A stretch of 64,000 nt of DNA from Bos javanicus. Taxonomy: Eukaryota; Chordata; Mammalia; Artiodactyla; Bovidae. The DNA is taken from the NCBI RefSeq assembly GCF_032452875.1, contig NC_083881.1:64549689-64613688 (forward strand). Direction: 5' to 3'. The notes below the pieces were generated by a model that ran no database searches, was not told the DNA's origin, and saw only the letters and a list, made by a program, of their open reading frames with translations. Positions within the stretch are counted from its first letter, which is position 1; every line of letters starts with the position of its first letter. A program made the position numbers and the translations under genes. Below, one piece after another: positions 21,976 to 31,913 of this stretch.

Positions 21976-22089
21976 TTTGCTGTAGCTGAAAAAAGAAAGA
22001 AGGCATATGCAGACTTCTACAGAAATTATGATTCCATGAAAGATTTTGAGGAGATGAGGAAGGCTGGTATCTTTCAGAGTGCAAAGTGA
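21976..22089 (+). CDS. COX6C: COX6C coding exon 3 (residues 38-74 and stop)
   Basis: The acceptor 'ttaccttttag' ends at 21,975. Codons FAVAEKRKKAYADFYRNYDS continue to 'KAGIFQSAK' and TGA at 22,087-22,089; the exon continues 14 nt into the 3'UTR to the donor AAG|gtaata at 22,103/22,104. Joined to exon 2 in phase 0 this makes 74 residues, the normal family length. The segment after the membrane helix is highly charged and forms the intermembrane-space-side amphipathic helix of the subunit (family knowledge). No damage is seen. Confidence 0.97.
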   Translation, partial: FAVAEKRKKAYADFYRNYDSMKDFEEMRKAGIFQSAK

Positions 22090-23963
22090 TTTGGAATATA
22101 AAGGTAATACGGTTATTTGAAGTTACTGTTTAAAACCTTTTGATTGTGTGTATACATGAAACATACAGTCTTAATTACGTACAGTTCAGTATTGTCAAGT
22201 ACCTTTACATCGTTGCACAGCTAGTCTTCAGAACTCTTCATCTTGCAGATGGGGATCCATTCTGTACCCATTAAATATTTCCCCCTTCCCCAGGCAGTCA
22301 CCATGCTTCTGTCTAGGTACCTCATGTTAAGTGGAATAGTGACTTATTTCATTTAATGTAATATCCTCAAGGTTTATTCATTACAGCTGTGTGAGAATTT
22401 TCTTCCTTGTTAAGGCTGAGTAATCCATTTTATCTGTATACCACATTTTGTTTTTCATTTGTTATTCATTCATCTGTTAATGGACTTGGATTCCTTATAC
22501 ACCTTTTGGCTCTTGTGAATAATGCTGCTGTTCTGTGTGCATATCTCTTTGATACCCTGCTTTTAATACTATTTTGAGTATATACTCAGAAGTGGAGTTG
22601 CTAAACCATATGATGTTCTGGTTTTAAATTTTTAAGGAACCACCATCCTCTTTTACATAGTGGCTGCACTATTTTACACTTCACTAAGTTTTGTGTGCAA
22701 GGGTCTCTCCATGTCCTTGCCAACGCTTATTTTCTGGTTTTTTGATAGTAGCCATCCTAATGAGTGTTAGGTATTGTTTTCTTTTGGTCTTCATTTGTAT
22801 TTCCCTAATGGTTAATGATGTTGAGCCTCTTTTCCCATGCTTGTTAGCTGTTTGTATAACTTCTTTGGAGAAATGTCTATGCAAGTCTTTTGCCCATTTT
22901 TAATCGGACAGTTTTTTGTTGAGTTGTAGGAGTTATTTAAAAGGCCCTATCAGATATGATTTAGATATTTTCTCCCATTCTGTAATTGCCTTTTCAGTCT
23001 ATTAATTGTATCTTTTGATGAATAGACATTTGAAATTCTGATGGATTCTAATTTTTTTTTTTGGCCTGTACTTTTGGTGTCATATTTAAGAAATCATTAA
23101 CAAATTCACTGTCATAAAGTATTACTTTTTTTCCTGAAGTTTTACAGTTTTATTAGCTCTTACCTTTAGGTCTTTGATCTATTTTGAGTTAATTTTTGGA
23201 TATGATGTTAAGGAAATGGTTTGCTTCATTCTTTTGCATGTGAATATCCAGTTTTCCAAACACCATCTCTTGAAAATATTTTCCCATTAGTTTTAGTACC
23301 TTTGGTGTTTTTCTCTATATGGACGGGTTTATTTTGGGACTCTAGTCTATTGCATTAGTTTATATTTCCATCTTTATGCCAATATTACACTCTTGATTCA
23401 ATACCTTTATAGCAGGTTTTGAAATCAGGAAGTGTTAGTCCTCTAGCCTTGTTGTCTTTTTCAAGATTGTTTTGGCTGTTCATGGTCTTATTGATAATCC
23501 ACATGAGTTTTAGGATGGATTTTCCTATTTCTCAAATGCTGTTGGGATTTTGGTAGGAATTGCATTATACAGATCATTTTGGGTAGTGTGAACATCTTGA
23601 CAGTTACAAGTATTCTAGATCATGAACACAAGATGTGTTTCCATTTATTTGGTTCTTTAATTTCACCAATGTTTTATACTTTACAGTATATAAGTCTTTT
23701 ACCTCCTTGTTGAAGTTTATTCCTAAGAATTGTAGTTTAATGCTAATATGAGATTGTTTTAATTTGCTTTTCTGATTATTCATTGTTAGTGTATAGAAAC
23801 ACTACTCAGCTTTGCTGAGTTATTCTAACAGTTTTGTGTGTGTGTGAGAGATCGATCAATCTTTGAAGGTTTTCTGCATATAAGATCAGATCATCTGCAG
23901 ATAGCTTTACTTCTTCCTTTCCAATTTGGATGTCATTTCTTTTCTTCCTTAATTGCCCTGGCT

Positions 23964-24263
23964 AGGATTTCCAGTCAGAGAAGGCAATGGCACCCCACTC
24001 CAGTACTCTTGCTTGGAAAATCCCATGGACGGAGGAGCCTGGTAGGCTGCAGTCCATGGGGTCGCTAGGAGTCAGGCATGACTGAGCGACTTAACTTCCA
24101 CTTTTCACTTTCATGCATTGGAGAAGGAAATGGCAACCCACTCCAGTGTTCTTGCCTGGAGAATCCCAGGGACGGGGGAGCCTGGTGGGCTGCTGTCTAT
24201 GGGGTCGCACAGAGTCGGACACGACTGAAGCGACTTAGCAGCAGTAGCAGCAGGATTTCCAGT
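23964..24263 (+). mobile_element. BOV-A2 dimeric SINE with 12-bp target duplication
   Basis: Two BOV-A units in tandem ('agaaggcaatggcaccccactccagtactc' ... and 'ggagaaggaaatggcaacccactccagtgttc' ...), joined by the 'cacttttcactttcatgcattg' linker and ending 'gcgacttagcagcagtagcagc'. Perfect 12-bp repeats (aggatttccagt) lie at 23,964-23,975 and 24,252-24,263. It sits inside the intron-3 L1. Confidence 0.95.
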
Positions 24264-24295
24264 ACTGTGTTGAAGAGAAGCGGCCAAAATGTGCA

Positions 24296-24329
24296 TCCTT
24301 CCCCCACCCCACCCCACCCCCCCCCACCT
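24296..24329. repeat. C-rich low-complexity tract
   Basis: Runs of ccccacc units give a G-rich complement. The tract follows the BOV-A2 insertion within the L1. Confidence 0.8.
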
Positions 24330-24679
24330 TAGAGGAGAGTATATTAGCTGTGGGTTTCTCATATATCACTTTTATTATGTTGAGGTAGTTTTTCTTCCTA
24401 TTCTTTATTTGAATTTTTTTTTTAATCATGGAAAGGTATTAAATTTTTCAAATGCTTTCTTGAATCAGTTGAAAAGATCATGTGACTTTTTGTCCTTCTG
24501 CGGTGTGTTGTATTTTTCACATGTTGAATCATCCTTGTTCATGGTGTGTAATCCTTTTAATGAACTGTTGAATTGTTGGCTAGTATTTTATGAGGGATTT
24601 TTGCATCTATATTTGGGATATTGCTCTGTAATTTGTCTTTAATATATTTGATAGTCTTATGTGTTTTGTTTTGTTTTTT

Positions 24680-24988
24680 AATTTTATTTGTGGCTGTGCT
24701 AGGTCTTTGTTGCTAAGTGGGCTTTTCTCTAGTTGCTGTGAGTGGGGGCTCTTCTTTGCAGGGGCTCCTCTTGTTGGCAGAGCACAGGCTCTTGGGTGCA
24801 CAGGCTTCAGTAGCTGTGGCTCACGAGCTCAGTCATTGCAGCTCCCAGGCTCTCGAGCACAGGCTTAGTGGTTGTGGTGCACAGGCTTAGCTGCTTTGCA
24901 GCATGTAGGATCTTCCCGGATTAGGGATTGAAGCTGTATCTCTTCATTGGCAGGTGGATTCTTTACCACTGAGCCACCAGGGAAGCCC
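24680..24988 (-). mobile_element. CHR-type SINE, antisense
   Basis: Antisense body ('tgtggctgtgctaggtctttgttg' ... 'ctcttgggtgcacaggcttcag') and antisense tRNA-like head at the right ('ggcaggtggattctttaccactgagccaccagggaagcccc'). Full length, nested in the intron-3 L1. Confidence 0.92.
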
Positions 24989-25520
24989 CAAATGTTTTGT
25001 ATTTTTAAATAAGATGGTTAGTCAGATGTGGACATATGAAAGACACAGGAAAACATGGAAGGGCAGTCTCTCTCCCATACACAGGTTTAAGTTGTCATTA
25101 ATATATGCAAGTTAAAAAATACATAGAGTGAATTTGAAAGTGTTCCCCTCTTCAGTTTTTTGGAAGAGTTTGAGGAGGATTGGGGTTAACTTTTTTTAAA
25201 TGTTTGGTAGAATTTACCTGTGAAGCCATCTTATCCCAGCCTTTTGTTTGTTGAGTGTTTTTTGATTGTGGATTTAATCTTCTTACTTAGTTAAAGTCTG
25301 TTAATATTATCTGTTTATTTTTTGGTATATTTATAATAATCTTTATTTCCTGTGGCTTTGGTTTAGCTTGCTTTTCTTTTCTACCTTTTGAGGGGTAAAC
25401 TTAGGTTGTTGACTTGATCTTTTAAACTTTTCTTCTTAAACCTACTTTGACCCATTGGTGGTTGGAGAGTATGTTGTTTAATCTCAACGTATTTGTGGAT
25501 TTTTCTGTCTTCCTTCTGTT

Positions 25521-27169
25521 CAGTTGTGTCCGACTCTTTGCGACCCCATGGACTGCAGCATGCCAGGCCTCCCTCTCCATCACCAACTCCCAGAGCCTAC
25601 TCAAACTCATGTCCATCAAGTCGGTGTTGCCATCCAACCATCTCATCCTCTGTCATCCCCTTCTCCTCCTGTCTTCAATCTTTTCCAGCATCAGGGTCTT
25701 TTCCAGTGAGTCAGTTCTTCGCATCAGGTGGCCAAAGTATTGGAGTTTCAGCTTTAGCATCAGTCCTTCCAATGAACACCCAGGACTGATCTCCTTAGGA
25801 TGGACTGGTTGGATCTCCTTGCAGTCCAAGGGACTCTCAAGAGTCTTCTCCAGCACCACAGTTCAAAAGCACTCAGCTTTCTTTACAGTCCAACTCTCAC
25901 ATCCATACATGACTACTGGAAAAATCATAGCCTTGACTAGATGGACCTTTGTTGGCAAAGTAATGTCTCTGCTTTTTAATACGCTCTCTAGGTTGGTCAT
26001 AGCTTTTCTTCCAAAGAGCAAGCGTCTTTTAATTTCATGGCTGCAGTCACCATCTGCGGTGATCTTGGAGCCCCCAAAAATAAAGTCTGTCACTATTTCC
26101 ACTGTTTCCTCATCTATTTGCCATGAAGTGATGGGACCAGATGCCATGATCTTAGTTTTCTGAATGTTGAGCTTTAAGCCAACGTTTTCACCCTCTTTCA
26201 CTTTCATCAAGAGGCTCTTTAGTAGTTCTTCACTTTCGGCCATAAGGGTGGCATTATCTGCATATCTGAGGTTATTGATGCCTGTCTTGGCAATCTTTGA
26301 TTTCCAGCTTGTGCTTCATCCAGCCCAGCATTTCTCATGATGTACTCTGCATGTAAGTTAAATAAGCAAGGTGACAATATACAGCCTTGATGTACTCCTT
26401 TCCCAATTTGGAAACAATCTGTTGTTCCATGTCCAGTTCTAACTGTTGCTTCCTGACCTGCGTGCAGATTTCTCAAGAGGCAGGTCAGGTGATCTGGTAT
26501 TCCCATCTCTTTCAGAATTCTCCAGAGTTTGTTGTGGTCCACACAGTCAAAGGCTTTGGCATAGTCAATAAAGCAGAAATAGATGTTTTTTGGAACTCTT
26601 GCTTTTTTGATGATCCAGCGGATATTGGCAATTTGATCTCTGGTTCCTCTGCCTTTTCTAAAACCAGCTTGAGCATCTGGAATTTCACGGTTCATGTACT
26701 CTTGAAGCCTGGCATGGAGAATTTTGAGCATTACTAGTGCGTGAGATGAGTGCAGTTGTGCAGTAGTTTGAGCATTCTTTGGCATTGCCTTTCTTTGGGA
26801 TTGAAATGAAAACTGACCTTTTCTAGTCCTGTGTCCACTGCTGAGTTTTCCAAATTTCCTGGCATATTGAGTGAAGTACTTTAACAGCATCATGTTTTAG
26901 AATTTGAAATAGCTCAGCTGGAATTCCATCACCTCCACTAGCTTTGTTCATAGTGATGCTTCCTAAGGCCCACTTGACTTCGCATTCCAGGATGCCTGGC
27001 TCTAGGTGAGCCAGCATCGTGGTTATCTGGGTTGTTAAGATCTTTTTTGTATAGTTCTTCTATGTATTCTTGCCATCTCTTCTTAATATCCTCTGCTTCT
27101 GGCTTAGGTCCATACCATTTCTGTCCTTTATCGAGCCCATCTTTGCATGAAATGTTCCCTTGCTATCTC
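25521..27169 (-). mobile_element. BovB (RTE) LINE with 13-bp target duplication, copy 4
   Basis: Antisense BovB 3' half: the C-terminal RT part (25,863-26,243), RT core (26,219-26,893, with 'GKGVHQGCILSPCLFNLHAEY') and part of the linker up to 'cttgctatctct'. Perfect 13-bp repeats (tcttccttctgtt) at 25,508-25,520 and 27,170-27,182 fix the ends. The L1 resumes on both sides, so this is a clean insertion into L1. The frame is broken several times, and the YADD position is altered: the plus strand near 26,246-26,263 reads 'ggtggcattatctgcata', giving a YADN-like box. Confidence 0.93.
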
Positions 27170-28530
27170 TCTTCCTTCTGTTAGGATTTCTAGTTTCATC
27201 CATTGTGACCAGCAAAGATACTTTATGTGATTTCAGTCTTAAAATCTGTTGTTCTATGACCTAACATGGAAATTAATCCATATGCACTTAAGAAAAAGTA
27301 TACATATTCTCATGTTGGGTAGAATGAGATTTGATTGGTCTGTAGTGTTCAAGTCCTCTTATTTTCTTAATGATCTTCTGTCTGGTCATTTCAATTATAG
27401 CCATAGGTTTGCCAAAGAGTTTGTTTAGTTTTTCTGTAAGATTTTACATTCTAAGTCACCTATTGTTACGTAGAGCTGTCTATTTCTTCCTTCAATTCTG
27501 TTAGTGTTTGCTTCATATATTTCCAGGCTCTCATGGTTGGTGTATATATAATCTACCTTCTTGGTGGACTGACCTGCCATTATAAAATGTCCTTTGTGTT
27601 TGTAGCATGTTTTGACTTAGTCTGTTTTATCTGCTAACAGTATAGCCACTCTTGCTCTTTAGATTGCTGCCTGTATGGAGTCTCTTTTCATCCTTAACTT
27701 CAAAACTATGTGTATCTTTGGATCTAAAGTGAATCTTTTGTAGATAGCTTGTAGTTGGACCTTGTTTTGTATCCATTCCTCAGATCCATGACTTTTGGTT
27801 GGGACGTTTAAACCAACCTATAGTTATAGTCTATTTTGAATTGCTGATAACACACATACAAAAATTTAATCACATACAAAAATTATCTTTTACAACCCTG
27901 TTCCCCTACTTTGTTATTGATGTCACAAATGGCATTTTTAGATATTGTGCCCATTAACACAGATGTCTTTTTTTTTTTTTTTTAGTGCTTTTGCCTTTTA
28001 AATACTACAAAATTGAAAGTGGGGATATGAAACATGATTAACACTGGCTTTTATATTTATTCACATATTTACCTTTGCCAGGGAGCTTCATATTTCAGTA
28101 TGGCTTTGAGTGATTGTCTAGTGTAATTTTGTTTCAAATTGAACAGTTCTCCTTGCAGATCTAGTAGTAATGAACTCCTTATCCTTTAGCTTTTGTTTAT
28201 CTGGGAGTGTCTTAATTTCTTCCTGATTTTTGAAGGACATTTTCCTGAGAAGTCTACTGATAATCTTATAGAAGCTCCGTTATAGACGGTGAATCTTATT
28301 GCTTCCAGGATTCATTGTCTTTGGTTTTTGACAGTTGGATTATAATGTGTCTTGATGTTAGGAGACTTTGGGTTCATCTTACTTCCAAGTAACATGTTTG
28401 TATATACATTTCTTTCTTCAGATTTGGAAAGTTTTTGGCCATTATTTCTTCAAATAAATTCTCTGTCCCTTCATGCACGTCCACAATACAAATGTTGGTC
28501 TTTTTGATGGTGTCTCATAAGTCCCTTAAA

Positions 28531-29673
28531 CGCAGTCACCATTGTCACCAGTGTTCGAGATAAAGATAGAAATAGTCCCTGGGGAGGCCCTCAGACAGCC
28601 CAGAACACTGTGTGCAAGGTCTGCTCTTTTCCTTCTTCTCTGAAGCACTGGAAACCTTTTATGGTTTGTTATTTGGATGTCCACAGGTGACTTGGTGGCT
28701 TTCTAGATTCTGGTTGGGTAGTCAAGGTCCACTGCCTCATGGACAGTGTGAATTAAGATTCTGTGTCTAAAATTTAAGGATAATTTTGAGTATAAATAAC
28801 TTTTGCCTAGTGTTAGATTCAATTCTGTTACATTCCGTTTCTGTAGTTGCTTATATTAAGAAGTATCTGAGTCACAGATCGATACATGTATTAAGTAGCC
28901 ATAGTTTAATATATGTAATATATAATAGTAGAAAAACAAGTTTATTCCCAGTGGTTGGAAAACTGATAGGAATTGTAATTTCCATCATGGACTGTTATGT
29001 CCGTTAGAATTGACAATCACAAAGTAACAGGAATTACTAAAATAGAAAACTAAGAATGTTTTATGTAAAGGGTGATCTGTGTTAAAAGTGCATAACAAAA
29101 AAGGCTGAAGGTAAAAAGATAAAGAAAATACTAGTTTCTTGTGTGTGTTATCTTAACACTGCTGTTTTCTCGTACCTTTGAAATTTTCAAAGCTTTCGCA
29201 GTGGTTATACTTTTCATAATCAGATGTTAACAGGCTGATTTTTTAAACACATTTTTTTTTTACCTTATAAGAAGTTGATTGCTTAAAAAACAATAAAAAG
29301 AGGAGCAGATTTGGAGACAAGAATACAAAAGTTTAGAACAAATGGACTGCTGCTTTTTAAGAACAGTATGGGTATGAGACTGGAACGGACGGGTGGACTT
29401 GAAGAAAAAAAGGTAGAACTTGGTACATGAAAGCAAGAAACCTCAGAAAAAGATGTGAATGCCCCAAATGGAATAGAGGTTGGACAGGGAGGTTAGGGAG
29501 CATAGGGGAGAATGGACCTGGAGCCCAGGCAGCCTGACTGGGGCTGCTCCTGGACTAAGGGTGAGTGAGCAAAACGTGGCCCACATCGTGGCAGTAGCGC
29601 TCAGGGGACCCAGCATGGTGCGGTATTAAGAGAATGATTGTCGTTAACTTGGTCATTTTGTTTTTCTCCACAG
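28531..29673. other. COX6C: Distal COX6C intron 3
   Basis: Mostly unique-looking sequence. Plus and minus frames are short, and I recognise neither a repeat nor a coding exon. The intron ends in a good polypyrimidine tract before the exon 4 acceptor. Confidence 0.5.
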
Positions 29674-29790
29674 AATTTCTTTGGGTTGAGTTCCCTGGAA
29701 GTTTGTCACTTTCCTGTGTTCCTGAACTATGAAACTGTGACTATCTGGGGTGAGAAATAGTCTCTCAATAAATAAACAATTAACCTACTG
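29674..29790 (+). other. COX6C: COX6C exon 4 (3'UTR) with poly(A) signals
   Basis: The acceptor 'tttttctccacag' ends at 29,673. The exon starts 'aatttctttgggttgag', which joins the end of exon 3 to recreate the 3'UTR wording known from mammalian COX6C. Two overlapping AATAAA hexamers lie at 29,767-29,772 and 29,771-29,776, so cleavage should fall near 29,785-29,800. Confidence 0.88.
29767..29776 (+). terminator. COX6C: COX6C polyadenylation signals
   Basis: Two overlapping AATAAA hexamers at the end of exon 4, followed by T/G-rich sequence ('aagtctttgttcagttattc') suited to cleavage and polyadenylation. Confidence 0.85.
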
Positions 29791-29867
29791 TCGACACTTA
29801 AGTCTTTGTTCAGTTATTCTTACGGACATGTAGAGTTTGGGGTACTTGGATTAGAATTGGTCAGGGA

Positions 29868-30025
29868 TTTTTTTTTTTTTTTTTGAATTTGGAAAGTAAC
29901 TTTATTTTTTTTAATTTTTTTTTTTTTTAACTTTACAATATTGTATTGGTTTTCCCATACAACAACATGCATTCGCCACGGGTGTACATGTGTTCCCCAT
30001 CCTGAACCCCCAGACTGTCTTTCCA
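29868..30025 (-). mobile_element. Bovine L1 3' end, antisense, between COX6C and VPS13B
   Basis: A poly(T) run (29,868-29,884) with further T-rich sequence, then 'tttacaatattgtattggttttcccatac' ... 'gcattcgccacgggtgtacatgtgttccccatcctgaaccccc', the complement of the young bovine L1 3'UTR. The insertion lies exactly in the short gap between the two convergent genes. Confidence 0.88.
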
Positions 30026-30089
30026 ATAAAATGTCTTTGGACTTCATTGTTATCAGATTGCCCTACTGGATCCAGCCATTGGACAGATG

Positions 30090-31664
30090 TAATAGGTACA
30101 TTTAAGGTTCTTTATTCAGTTACCACTTTATTGAAGGCCTAACTGTATGCGTGTACAATATGAAATACACAAAGTTTTTTAATTGGAATTGAGGTTGACT
30201 GATATTTGCTAATTGAGAGTGTGGTAACATTTTTCAGAGGAGGGCTTAGGAGCTTTCTCTCCTTTAGTAATTGTTTTTGTTGTGATCAAAAGAGCTTTAA
30301 GAATTGTGTCATTTTAGCGAAAACTAACTGAATCCCCAGTTCTTTCATTAGGTTAACAAATTTTCTTGTGCAGAATTCTTGAGTTCAAGAATGTAAGCTG
30401 TAATAAACCTAGGTATCAGTGAAACCTGCATTTTAAGAACCCACGTTTATGTATGATCAGTAATTCAAGAATTTGTTTTATTTTAAACAATTTCATATAA
30501 CAATTAGTAGTATGCAAATTTATCATAAAAGATACAAGACTTAATACATATTTACAAGCTTAAAAATAGTCACTCCTGTGGTTGACAAAACTGGCACTTT
30601 CCTAAATGAGTATGATACAGCAAAGTACTGGTGGAGCCATTTTTTTCATATTCAGCCTAAAGTGTCCATTAACAGTAAAAAACTATGCAGTGATCTCTTT
30701 CTTATGTCCAGTAACATATGAGGCTTAAGTTAAAGCAGACATTTGAAACTGAAATTCCTTAGTATCTCACAAGTGTAGGTATCAGGTTGTAGGCCCAAGT
30801 TTGGATGTAATAAGTAAAAATGTATTTTAGTTGGAGTATCAAATTTTTACTGAATGCTCAAGGTGTACGTGGTGACCTAGGATCTTGAGCCAAATCCATT
30901 TTTTAAAAACAAAAAATCATGGTAATATCTTTATGCTGGATCACGCTAAGTCATCAAAATGAACTATTGTTAAGGTTAGTGTTAGGGTCCTTGACTTGGC
31001 TAAGGCATCAGGGTGAGTCTGTCCATAAAAGTATCCAGTAGTGGGAGTTCCCCAGTAGTGTGTTGCTTATGGAACTAAAGAAACTCACCTGAGCACCCTG
31101 GATCTGTTTTTAGCAGTAGACAAAAAAAGATTTGCTTGCCTAGCAAAACAGATTAGAAAGACATTTTTCCAAAATGTACCTGGATAAGTCATCAGTAAAA
31201 TTTCAGTAAAAGCTTAGAGTAGGAATGTACATGGCAGCTTTCACTTAAAATAGCATCACGTTTAAATAACATTAACAAGTTAAACAGTAAGATCTTAAGC
31301 ATTGAATTTCATTTAAAGCTAAACTTCTGCAGAGAAGGATGTTAGGCAAAGATGATGTCTCATCCTAAAAAGAGATGCAGCAGGAGATAAAGTTTACATC
31401 TGTTTCCAATGCTTGACTACAGAGTTGACAATCTTAATTAAAGTCGAAATTTTAGCAAAAAGGAATGTATTTTCAATACACGATAAGACCAAACAGGAAA
31501 GGACTAAGTTTTTTAATCACTCAATTTTGAAGTATCTTAGTTGTAGGAAAAAGGAAGAGTTTGAATTGAACAGTGGTTTCGTGTCCACAATAGATGTTAA
31601 GAGCTCATTAGGTTTCTTTTTCAAAAATAATGGCACAAGCAGCAATCAACACCTTGGAGGGGAT
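30090..31664 (-). other. VPS13B: VPS13B 3'UTR (approximate)
   Basis: From the stop at 31,665 the minus strand is unique, AT-rich and without repeats for about 1.5 kb. AATAAA hexamers on the minus strand lie at 30,477-30,482 and 30,111-30,116. The distal one gives a 3'UTR of about 1.6 kb and an end about 0.3 kb from COX6C, which agrees with the close human arrangement I recall. The proximal one may be an alternative site. Confidence 0.6.
30111..30116 (-). terminator. VPS13B: VPS13B distal poly(A) signal
   Basis: The plus-strand TTTATT is AATAAA on the coding strand. It is followed on the minus strand by 'gaaccttaaatgtacc' and T/G-containing sequence. A second candidate is at 30,477-30,482. 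Confidence 0.55.
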
Positions 31665-31913
31665 TCAAGGGAACCCTTTCCTCAGGGCTTTATTTTTCAC
31701 CATGGTAAATTTACTAATGAAAACTTGGGCAAAATGTGGATCAACCATATAATGGTATGTTTTCACAGTGGAGGGGAGCGGTTCCACAGCCACCACAGGG
31801 CATGACGTCTGCACGGAGGAGCAGCCGGGGCCCAGGTGACAAGAGGTCTTTGTGATGTAGTCCACGAGTCTGTTATACTGTTGCTCTGACAGTCTCTCTC
31901 GAACTCCATCCAC
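31665..31913 (-). CDS. VPS13B: VPS13B terminal coding exon and stop
   Basis: The acceptor 'cttttgggtcgcag' leads into VDGVRERLSEQQYNRLVDYI, 'TKTSCHLGPGCSSVQTSCPV' and 'VKTYHYMVDPHFAQVFISKF' to the end 'TMVKNKALRKGFP' and TGA at 31,665-31,667. It enters in phase 0 and encodes 82 residues. The first half completes the PH-like domain with its C-terminal helix; the rest is the short tail specific to VPS13B. Confidence 0.96.
   Translation of the reverse strand: MDGVRERLSEQQYNRLVDYITKTSCHLGPGCSSVQTSCPVVAVEPLPSTVKTYHYMVDPHFAQVFISKFTMVKNKALRKGFP

Larger units (their letters stand above)
22150..28530 (-). mobile_element. Long old L1, antisense, filling COX6C intron 3
   Basis: The complement of an L1 from its 3' region (about 22,150: 'cagttcagtattgtcaag', 'gttaaggctgagtaatcc', 'tttggagaaatgtctatgcaag') into ORF2. 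ORF2-side text includes 'ggtcctcttattttc' style pieces near 27,350 and 'caaataaattctctgtccc' near 28,450. Three later elements interrupt it: a BOV-A2 dimer (23,976-24,251), a CHR SINE (about 24,680-24,988) and a BovB (25,521-27,169). Removing these leaves roughly 4.1 kb of L1. It has no open ORF and is antisense to COX6C. Confidence 0.78.
19925..29790 (+). other. COX6C: COX6C gene, complete
   Basis: Four exons with GT-AG introns: noncoding exon 1 (to 19,968), exon 2 (20,897-21,028), exon 3 (21,976-22,103) and 3'UTR exon 4 (29,674 to about 29,790). Introns are 928, 947 and 7,570 bp. The spliced ORF encodes 74 residues, identical as far as I recall to bovine cytochrome c oxidase subunit 6C. The product is a nuclear-encoded supernumerary subunit of respiratory complex IV in the inner mitochondrial membrane. 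VPS13B lies convergently on the other strand just downstream. The gene is structurally intact, so it is the functional locus and not one of the processed pseudogenes common for this family. Confidence 0.96.
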
